This document shows positions 6,782 through 11,468 of a stretch of 11,468 nucleotides of DNA, one piece after another. How positions within the stretch are numbered: position 1 is the first letter of the stretch; every line of letters starts with the position of its first letter. The DNA is from TMED26 sp002694075 (GTDB lineage: Bacteria; Pseudomonadota; Alphaproteobacteria; Thalassobaculales; Thalassobaculaceae): positions 1 through 11,468 of the forward strand of contig JAYYDT010000077.1 of NCBI GenBank assembly GCA_036160575.1. Reading direction: 5' to 3'. The translations under genes and the position numbers were made by a program. Below the pieces are notes generated by a model. That model saw only the letters and a program-made list of their open reading frames with translations, did no database searches and was not told where the DNA came from.

Positions 6782-7587
6782 CAGCTGTTGTGGGTCAAAG
6801 CGCGCCGGCGCGCGCCTTTGGCCGGCGGGGTTTCCGGCGGGCCCGCGAAACATTGAGCTTGCGTCATCCATTGTTCGGCGGCCGGCCCATCGATCCGCAA
6901 GGCGGTATCGCCATGATTGCGGGTTTGCGTCACCACATAACAGAAGTCGAGCGCGCTACCGTTGATCGTGGCGCCCGCATCCTCGGGACCAAAGGACCAC
7001 AACGCGCCGGAAGGGGCGGTCAGGGTCAGACGAGGCATCGGGTCGGGCGGTGTCAAGCCACGCACCTTAAAGGTCCAGGGATAGGTGTTCACCCCCAGCA
7101 CGACAATATTGCGTAGACGGTCGGTCTCGGCGCGGGCCACCCCGAGCAGATCGAACACCGCTAGGCCATGCGCCCAAGTTTCCATCTGCCGGGCGGTCAT
7201 GGAAGAGCGCACGGACATGTCCGGGCCGGCCCATTTGACCCGTTTCTTGGGATCCAGGGTGCGCCATCGCGCGGCCATGTTCCGGGCGTAGTCGTGCCAC
7301 AGCGCCAGCAATTCGGGACCGCGCGCGGTTACCCGGGCGTTTTCGGCGGCGCGGCGCCCCTTGGCCTTCACGTCGGCCGCCATCTCCTCGTAAAAGGTAA
7401 CAAAAGCCGCATCATCGGTAAGCGACAGATCGGCCGCCTCGTTCCAATAATGCAGATGGACCATGACGTCATTGGCGGTCCATTCTTTGAACAAGGTCGG
7501 TCGCGCCCAATCGGCTGGCGACAGGCGCGCCAACACCTCGGCCAAAGCATCGCATTCGGCTAAAAAATCATCAGCTTCGTGAAGCAT
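6781..7587 (-). CDS. TIGR03084-family protein (DinB / mycothiol-dependent maleylpyruvate isomerase-like)
   Basis: This 268-residue protein belongs to TIGR03084, within the DinB/MDMPI fold. Related proteins are metal-binding thiol-dependent transferases or isomerases, but this family has no settled reaction. Recognisable stretches are ADDFLAECDAL, FKEWTANDVMVHLHYWNEAADLS (His44, His46), RVKWAGPDMS, RQMETWAHGLAVFDLLGV (Glu136, His140), LGVNTYPWTF, the C-terminal CYVVTQTRNHGDTALRI and QCFAGPPETPPA. The histidines are the likely metal ligands by analogy with DinB proteins. Start 7587 has GGAGGG eight bases upstream and gives the usual family N-terminus; an ATG at 7644 would add 19 unsupported residues. 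The stop overlaps the start of the TPR-glycosyltransferase gene, so both are made from one message. The family call is firm; the function is open. Confidence 0.9.
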   Translation of the reverse strand: MLHEADDFLAECDALAEVLARLSPADWARPTLFKEWTANDVMVHLHYWNEAADLSLTDDAAFVTFYEEMAADVKAKGRRAAENARVTARGPELLALWHDYARNMAARWRTLDPKKRVKWAGPDMSVRSSMTARQMETWAHGLAVFDLLGVARAETDRLRNIVVLGVNTYPWTFKVRGLTPPDPMPRLTLTAPSGALWSFGPEDAGATINGSALDFCYVVTQTRNHGDTALRIDGPAAEQWMTQAQCFAGPPETPPAKGARRRALTHNS

Positions 7588-7595
7588 CGCTGCCG

Positions 7596-7601
7596 CCCTC
7601 C
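7596..7601 (-). promoter_or_regulatory. Ribosome binding site fixing the TIGR03084 start
   Basis: Minus-strand GGAGGG lies eight bases before ATG 7587. It decides between this start and the longer frame from 7644, whose ATG sits inside the loop of the inverted repeat at 7617-7661. Confidence 0.7.
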
Positions 7602-7616
7602 GGTTATCCCTGGCCA

Positions 7617-7661
7617 GTCTCGGAATTCCTTTGCCATGGGTCAATGGCGATTGTCCGAGAC
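7617..7661 (-). repeat. Nested inverted repeat in the leader of the TIGR03084 gene
   Basis: Outer arms GTCTCGGA (7617-7624) and TCCGAGAC (7654-7661) are perfect 8-base complements. Inside them GCCAT (7633-7637) and ATGGC (7644-7648) form a second stem around a six-base loop, with a 3-9-base internal bulge on each side. The element ends 15 bases before the ribosome binding site of the TIGR03084 gene in the direction of transcription. It could be an RNA hairpin in the 5' leader or a protein-binding site. No T-run follows, so it is not a typical terminator. It matches no riboswitch class that I recognise. Confidence 0.55.
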
Positions 7662-7764
7662 CCGCGGCGCGGGGGCGATGGCGGATGGCCTGATAGCATG
7701 GCGTGTGGCGGCGCGGCGGCGGGGGCGCGCGGAACCACGGCGCGCGCAGATCGGCGTCGGTCGG

Positions 7765-7962
7765 CTACAGAACGTTGTCGTTTTCGGGGTCGATTACATG
7801 CATATGCCGCAGATCGGCCATCAACGGCATGCGCTGGCCAGCGTCGCCGGCCGCCGCCGGGGCCACCCGCGCGCTAACTTCGACGGCCCCGATATTGAAG
7901 AACACCATGGTTTCCATGCCCATCGGCTCAACCACGTCGAGAAGGGCGTCAAACTCAACGCA
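7765..7962 (-). pseudogene. C-terminal remnant of a MalK/UgpC-type sugar ABC transporter ATPase
   Basis: A minus-strand frame encodes about 65 residues before a TAG at 7767-7765. It contains FDALLDVVEPMGMETMVFF, a central RVAP, MPLMADLRHMHVIDP and a final NVL. This is the TOBE-type regulatory C-terminus of sugar or glycerol-phosphate importer ATPases, which end in the same way (for example NMHLIDPETGRVL). The nucleotide-binding domain (Walker A, signature, Walker B), about 280-300 residues, is absent: 14 bases upstream of the homology lies the stop of the metallo-beta-lactamase-fold gene, and the remnant's frame is closed by a TGA at 8001-7999. The remnant has no internal stop, so the truncation may be fairly recent. 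An ATG within it (at the MGMET stretch) could give a roughly 52-residue peptide, but no ribosome binding site was seen. Confidence 0.75.
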
Positions 7963-7975
7963 TGCGGCGGGGCTT

Positions 7976-8839
7976 TTAAAAGGCGTTAAGCGGGATTTTC
8001 AGATAACGTCGGCCATTGTCCTCGGCCGGCGGCAGATCGCCGGCGCGCATGTTTACCTGAACCGAGGGGAGGATCAGCGCCGGCATTGCCAGCGTCGCGT
8101 CGCGGGCCGTTCGCATGGCGACGAAATCGGCGCGGCCGGCGCCGCCGCCGACATGAATGTTTTCGTGTTTTTGCGCCCCGACGGTGGTTTCCCAGGCGAA
8201 GGCGTCGCGGCCGGGCGCCTTGTAATCGTGGCAGAGAAACATCCGCGTGCTGTCGGGCAGGGCCAAGAGGGTTTGGATCGAGTCATAAAGCTGGCCGGCG
8301 TCGCCGCCCGGAAAGTCGCAGCGCGCGGTGCCAAAATCGGGCATGAACAAGGTGTCGCCGACAAATAACGCGTCGCCGATCAAATGGCTCATACAGGCCG
8401 GCGTGTGGCCGGGTGTGTGCAGGGCCCGCGCCGCGATATCGCCGACGCGATAGGGTTCGCCGTCTTGAAACAAATGATCGAATTGGTGGCCGTCATGGCG
8501 AAAATCGGCGCCGGCGTTAAACACCTCACCGAAGACCTTTTGAACTTCGGTGATCGCCGCGCCGATCGCCACTCGGCCGCCAAGCTTTTCCCGCAGGTAG
8601 GGCGCGGCGCTCAAATGGTCGGCATGGACATGGGTGTCGATGATCCATTCCACGGTGAGGCCCCGGGCGCTCACCGCGGCGATAATTTGGTCGGCCGACT
8701 GGGTGGTCGTGCGACCGGACGCGGCTTGGTAGTCCAATACCGAGTCAATAATCGCACAGGCGCCGGTCGCCGGATCGCTGACCACATAACTGATGGTATG
8801 CGTGGCGCCGTCAAAAAAGCCCATAACCTTGGGTTGCAT
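7976..8839 (-). CDS. Metallo-beta-lactamase-fold hydrolase, persulfide dioxygenase-like (ETHE1/Blh type)
   Basis: This 287-residue cytoplasmic protein has the metallo-beta-lactamase fold. Metal-binding motifs are THVHADH (His70, His72, Asp74, His75), HTPGHT (His145 as the likely ligand), GDTLF (Asp162) and CHDY (His204). The stretches DFGTARCDFPGGDA and the closing NIHVGGG...RDATLAMPALILPSVQVNMRAGDLPP are typical of the Blh/persulfide dioxygenase group, which oxidises glutathione persulfide to sulfite in sulfide detoxification and uses a mononuclear iron bound by two His and one Asp. A glyoxalase II activity is less likely given these stretches. Start 8839 has GGGGGAC seven bases upstream; an ATG at 8902 would add 21 unlikely residues. 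No BigR-like regulator, rhodanese or other sulfide gene is present in the window. The stop lies just before the ABC ATPase remnant. Confidence 0.88.
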   Translation of the reverse strand: MQPKVMGFFDGATHTISYVVSDPATGACAIIDSVLDYQAASGRTTTQSADQIIAAVSARGLTVEWIIDTHVHADHLSAAPYLREKLGGRVAIGAAITEVQKVFGEVFNAGADFRHDGHQFDHLFQDGEPYRVGDIAARALHTPGHTPACMSHLIGDALFVGDTLFMPDFGTARCDFPGGDAGQLYDSIQTLLALPDSTRMFLCHDYKAPGRDAFAWETTVGAQKHENIHVGGGAGRADFVAMRTARDATLAMPALILPSVQVNMRAGDLPPAEDNGRRYLKIPLNAF

Positions 8840-8846
8840 TGGCCGT

Positions 8847-8851
8847 CCCCC
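8847..8851 (-). promoter_or_regulatory. Ribosome binding site fixing the metallo-hydrolase start
   Basis: A minus-strand run of GGGGG (within AAGGGGGAC) lies seven bases before ATG 8839 and supports that start over the ATG at 8902. Confidence 0.55.
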
Positions 8852-8958
8852 TTCATCTTTTTCATTTATATTTCGCCACAGCATGCTGGTATTGAGGGCC
8901 AAATGGCAAGGTCCAAGGCCGCCGCGCCAAGCCCCGCCACCCCGGAGCCCGGTTGGTT

Positions 8959-8987
8959 TTGACAGCGCCCGCCGCGCCCGATAAAGG
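8959..8987 (+). promoter_or_regulatory. Candidate promoter for the MATE exporter gene
   Basis: A perfect TTGACA (8959-8964) is followed 15-17 bases later by a weak -10 region within GATAAAGG (8980-8987). The predicted start lies about 95 bases before the MATE ATG. The -35 is exact, the -10 is poor, so a regulated or non-standard promoter is possible. Confidence 0.4.
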
Positions 8988-9026
8988 TATTAGCCGCGGC
9001 GTAATTCGTCAGCGCGTCCATCCAAG

Positions 9027-9045
9027 CACGGCCCGCCCGGCCGTG
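9027..9045 (+). repeat. Hairpin in the MATE gene leader
   Basis: CACGGCC (9027-9033) and GGCCGTG (9039-9045) pair perfectly over 7 bases around a 5-base loop, 46 bases before the MATE start. It may be an attenuator-like or operator element. It has no following T-run, and chance occurrence in GC-rich DNA cannot be excluded. Confidence 0.4.
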
Positions 9046-9091
9046 GCACGACCCAGCACCATCGCCCTCAATCAAATCCCGAGGCCCCGGC

Positions 9092-10450
9092 ATGTCGGCA
9101 CAGCGCGCAACCGCCGTTCAAAACATTTTGGAGGCCCCGGTCGCCCCCACGCTTTTGGGCCTGGCGGCGCCGAATGTCCTGGCGGTCGCGATGATGACCG
9201 CGGTGACCTTCGCCGACGCTTGGTTCGTCGGCTTTCTGGGCACCGCCGATTTGGCCAGTTTGGCCCTGGTCTTTCCGTTTTTGACTTTAATGCAGATGAT
9301 GGCCGGCGGCTCGGTCGGCGGCGGGACCACCTCGGCGGTGGCGCGCGCGCTTGGCGCCGATGATGTCACGCGGGCGGAATCCATCGCCTGGCACGCGGTG
9401 GTTCTGGCGGCGCTCATGTCGGTGGTTTACATGCTGGTCCTGGGGGTTTTTTCGCGGCCGATTTACCAGCTTCTCGGCGGTACCGGCGCGGCCCTTGACG
9501 GCGCCGTGCTGTTTTCGGCGGTGGCTTTTGGCGGCGCCGCCGCGAGCTGGTTCATTTGGGTCGTCGCGGCGGTTTATCGTGGCATGGGCGACACCACCAC
9601 GCCGGGGCGCGTGATCACCCTGGCGAGCGTGCTGCAAATTATCCTCGCCGGTGCCTTGACTCTCGGATGGTTCGGCTTGCCGTCGCTGGGTGTAACCGGC
9701 ACGGCGGTGGCGTTGGTGGCGTGCCAGGGCGCCGGCGCGCTTTATTTGAGCTTCCGCTTAATGGCCGGCGCCGGTCGCCTGCGCCTGCGGCCGCACCGTC
9801 TCTGCTGGCGCGATTTCGCCGACATTCTGCGCGTCGCCGGCCTCGGTTTGTTCAACAGTTCCTGCATGGCCATGACCGTGGCCGTCGCGACCGGCTATAT
9901 CGGCCGTTATGGCACCGCCGCCTTGGCCGGTTTCGGTCTCGGTGCGCGCTTGGAGTTGATGTTGGTGCCAATCGCCTTTGGCGTCGGGGCGGCCCTGACG
10001 GCGGCGGTCGGCGTCAACATCGGCGCCGGTCAGTTCGCGCGCGCCCGCCGCTTCGCCTGGACCGGCGGCGCCGCCACCTTTGTGCTGACCGGCCTGATCG
10101 GTTTGATTGTGGCGGTGCGCCCTGACCTTTGGCTTGATTTGTTCACCGCCGATCCGGCGGCCTATCCCTATGGGGTCAGCTACTTGGTCATCGCGGGGGT
10201 CGCCTATGGGGTGTTCGGCGGCGGTCAATCATTGTATTTTGCCAGCCAGGGCACCGGTGATGTGCGCTGGCCGGTGGTTGTGACCTTGATCCGCTTTGTC
10301 ATTGTCGTGGCCGGGGGCGCTTTCCTCGTCGCGCGGGACTGGCCGGTTGAGGCTCTGTTCGCCGTCGTCACCCTGGGTCTGGTGATTTCCGGCATTGGAC
10401 AGGCGATGTGTCTGCGCACCCGTGCGTGGTCGGGCAAGGCCGGCGCCTAA
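9092..10450 (+). CDS. MATE-family multidrug/metabolite exporter
   Basis: This 452-residue inner-membrane protein has the length and hydrophobic pattern of a MATE transporter: about 12 membrane segments in two related halves that export organic cations, drugs or metabolites in exchange for protons or sodium. The N-half shows AAPNVLAVAMMTAVTFADAWFVG in the first membrane segments and GGGTTSAVARALGADD. The C-half has the matching PIAFGVGAALTAAVGVN and IGAGQFARARR pattern. The two halves align at these GxxxGA-type signatures, as expected from the family's internal duplication. A GAGG lies about eight bases before the ATG. Substrate and coupling ion cannot be read. The aldose dehydrogenase gene follows after 35 bases and may share the transcript, with no obvious functional link. 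Confidence 0.93.
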   Translation: MSAQRATAVQNILEAPVAPTLLGLAAPNVLAVAMMTAVTFADAWFVGFLGTADLASLALVFPFLTLMQMMAGGSVGGGTTSAVARALGADDVTRAESIAWHAVVLAALMSVVYMLVLGVFSRPIYQLLGGTGAALDGAVLFSAVAFGGAAASWFIWVVAAVYRGMGDTTTPGRVITLASVLQIILAGALTLGWFGLPSLGVTGTAVALVACQGAGALYLSFRLMAGAGRLRLRPHRLCWRDFADILRVAGLGLFNSSCMAMTVAVATGYIGRYGTAALAGFGLGARLELMLVPIAFGVGAALTAAVGVNIGAGQFARARRFAWTGGAATFVLTGLIGLIVAVRPDLWLDLFTADPAAYPYGVSYLVIAGVAYGVFGGGQSLYFASQGTGDVRWPVVVTLIRFVIVVAGGAFLVARDWPVEALFAVVTLGLVISGIGQAMCLRTRAWSGKAGA

Positions 10451-10470
10451 CAGCGGCCACGCCCACACAA

Positions 10471-10479
10471 GGGAGGTGA
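10471..10479 (+). promoter_or_regulatory. Near-perfect Shine-Dalgarno of the aldose dehydrogenase gene
   Basis: GGGAGGTGA, complementary to most of the 16S rRNA 3' end, ends six bases before ATG 10486. It is the strongest ribosome binding site in the window and fixes the start of the last gene. Confidence 0.8.
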
Positions 10480-10485
10480 CCCCCC

Positions 10486-11468
10486 ATGTGTCGATTAATA
10501 CTGATTACCCTGATCGCTCTGCTGCCGACCGCCGCCGGCGCCCTTGGCTTGATCGAGGGCACCGCCGGCAATCGCTTGCGCGGCAAGGTCATCGCGCCCA
10601 TCGCCAATCCGTGGGCGATGACCTTTGTGACCCCGCGACACCTGCTGGTCACCGCCAAGACCGGCGCGGTTTGGCTGGTCTCGACCGACGGCCGGAAAAC
10701 TGCCGTCGCCGGGGTGCCGGTGGCCACGGTGGGCGGCCAGGGTGGCATGGGCGATGTCGTGCCGCATCCCGATTACGCCACCAACAAATGGATCTACCTG
10801 TCCTATGTGGAGAGCGCGGACGGCGGTCGGAGACGGGGCGCGGTGGTTGTGCGCGGCCGTTTGCGCGACCTCGAAAAGCCGGCATTGACCGATGTCGAGA
10901 GATTGTGGACGCAGTCACCGAAGATGGTCGGTAGCGGACATTTCGCTCATCGCATTGTCTTCGGTCCGAAGGGCGGTCGCCACGCCGGCAAAATGTTCAT
11001 CACCTCCGGCGACCGCCAAGCCCAGGACCCGGCGCAAGGCTGGAACAACGCCTTGGGCAAGGTCATCCGCCTGCACGATGACGGCCGGGTGCCAGTCGAC
11101 AATCCATTCCAAGATCGGGGCGCGCTGGCGCGCAGTTTTTGGACCCTCGGTCACCGTAACGCCCTGGGCATCGCCTTTGACGGCGCCGGCCGGCTGTGGG
11201 CCCATGAAATGGGGCCGGCTCATGGCGATGAGTTGAACTTGATTGAGGCCGGCCGCAATTATGGCTGGCCGGTGGTCTCCGAAGGTAACCATTACAGTGG
11301 CGTGCCGATTCCATCGCACAAAACGCGGCCTGACTTTGCCGCGCCGCGGGCTTTTTGGGTGCCCACCATCGCGCCGTCCGGTTTGGTCATTTATTCCGGC
11401 AAGCTGTTCCCGGCCTGGGCCGGTGCGGCTTTCATCGGCGGGTTGCGCAGCCGGGCGTTGATCCGGGT
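10486..11468 (+). CDS. PQQ-dependent aldose dehydrogenase, glucose/sorbosone dehydrogenase family (3' partial)
   Basis: The frame is open to the window edge, giving 327 complete codons. It begins with a signal peptide (MCR, a hydrophobic run LILITLIALLPT, then AAGA as a likely cleavage site), so the enzyme should be periplasmic. The mature part is a beta-propeller of the YliI/soluble aldose dehydrogenase type, which oxidises sugars with pyrroloquinoline quinone. Family stretches are NPWAM, GGQGGMGDVVPHPDY, SGHFAHRIVF (His152), MFITSGDR, NALGKVIRLHDDGRVP, DNPF, LGHRNALGIAFD (His223-Arg224-Asn225), HEMGPAHGDELNLIEAGRNYGWPVV and FWVPTIAPSGLVIYSG. Residue-level cofactor contacts are assumed from family similarity. 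Full-length members run to about 370-400 residues, so only the final blade seems missing. No PQQ synthesis genes are in the window. Confidence 0.92.
   Translation, partial: MCRLILITLIALLPTAAGALGLIEGTAGNRLRGKVIAPIANPWAMTFVTPRHLLVTAKTGAVWLVSTDGRKTAVAGVPVATVGGQGGMGDVVPHPDYATNKWIYLSYVESADGGRRRGAVVVRGRLRDLEKPALTDVERLWTQSPKMVGSGHFAHRIVFGPKGGRHAGKMFITSGDRQAQDPAQGWNNALGKVIRLHDDGRVPVDNPFQDRGALARSFWTLGHRNALGIAFDGAGRLWAHEMGPAHGDELNLIEAGRNYGWPVVSEGNHYSGVPIPSHKTRPDFAAPRAFWVPTIAPSGLVIYSGKLFPAWAGAAFIGGLRSRALIR

Larger units (their letters stand above)
8840..9091. other. Divergent spacer between the metallo-hydrolase and MATE genes
   Basis: The 252-base spacer has an AT-rich patch (about 8853-8875) just upstream of the hydrolase start, where its promoter probably lies; TATAAA is readable there on the minus strand without a good -35. 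A perfect 10-base palindrome, CAGCATGCTG (8879-8888), sits 40 bases before that start. The plus-strand half contains a TTGACA element and a leader hairpin for the MATE gene. No convincing gene was found. Confidence 0.5.

Noticed and set aside
7725..7747. GCGCGC...GCGCGC stem downstream of the ABC remnant as a terminator
   Set aside because: The arms are simple alternating GC, self-complementary, and no T-run follows; such repeats are common in this base composition.
7579..7989. 136-codon plus-strand frame in the gap between TIGR03084 and the metallo-hydrolase
   Set aside because: The opposite strand carries the recognisable ABC ATPase C-terminus across most of it, and the plus-strand translation resembles nothing known.
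8903..8962. 19-codon ORF (MARSKAAAPSP...) with a GAGG six bases upstream
   Set aside because: It is very short, Ala/Pro-rich, without similarity, and its end overlaps the TTGACA element of the candidate MATE promoter.
10395..10934. 179-codon plus-strand frame spanning the end of MATE and the start of the next gene
   Set aside because: Its Arg/Pro-rich translation is a frame shadow. The frame starting at 10486 has a near-perfect Shine-Dalgarno, a signal peptide and family motifs.

Overview
The window reads as chromosomal DNA of a motile, GC-rich alphaproteobacterium, probably near the Rhodospirillales. The grounds are an alphaproteobacterial-style FliG (EYPQ variant of the EHPQ motif), a full CtrA-type box (TTAA-N7-TTAA), abundant hybrid two-component proteins, a TPR protein fused to a glycosyltransferase-like domain, and a TIGR03084-type DinB-fold protein. 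No rRNA, tRNA, CRISPR array, insertion sequence or phage gene was seen. Every intergenic gap is shorter than 300 bases.

Region 1 (1-4010) concerns motility and signalling. It opens inside fliG (5' end missing). After a 168-base gap holding the CtrA-type box and a perfect 14-base palindrome comes a two-gene unit: a stand-alone Hpt protein and a soluble hybrid histidine kinase (GAF-HisKA-HATPase-REC-REC). A single-domain CheY-like receiver ends 7 bases beyond the kinase stop, on the opposite strand. Together these carry every part of a multistep phosphorelay except a DNA-binding output, beside a flagellar switch gene. Control of motility is an inference from position and from the CtrA box.

Region 2 (4011-5124) is a 271-base spacer followed by a crotonase-fold enoyl-CoA hydratase/isomerase that keeps both catalytic glutamates.

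Region 3 (5183-8839, all minus strand), in transcription order: a persulfide dioxygenase-like metallo-beta-lactamase-fold protein; a 65-residue C-terminal remnant of a sugar-type ABC transporter ATPase; a spacer with a nested inverted repeat; the TIGR03084 protein; and, overlapping it by one base (TGATG), the TPR-glycosyltransferase-like protein. The ABC remnant marks a past deletion or rearrangement.

Region 4 (8840-11468, plus strand) is a divergent spacer with a candidate promoter and a leader hairpin, a MATE-family exporter, and the first 327 codons of a secreted PQQ-dependent aldose dehydrogenase (glucose/sorbosone dehydrogenase family) cut by the window end.

The points most worth a second look are the split phosphorelay with its CtrA-type box, the ABC ATPase remnant, the nested inverted repeat at 7617-7661, and the coupled TIGR03084/TPR-glycosyltransferase pair whose transferase domain has lost a usually conserved histidine.
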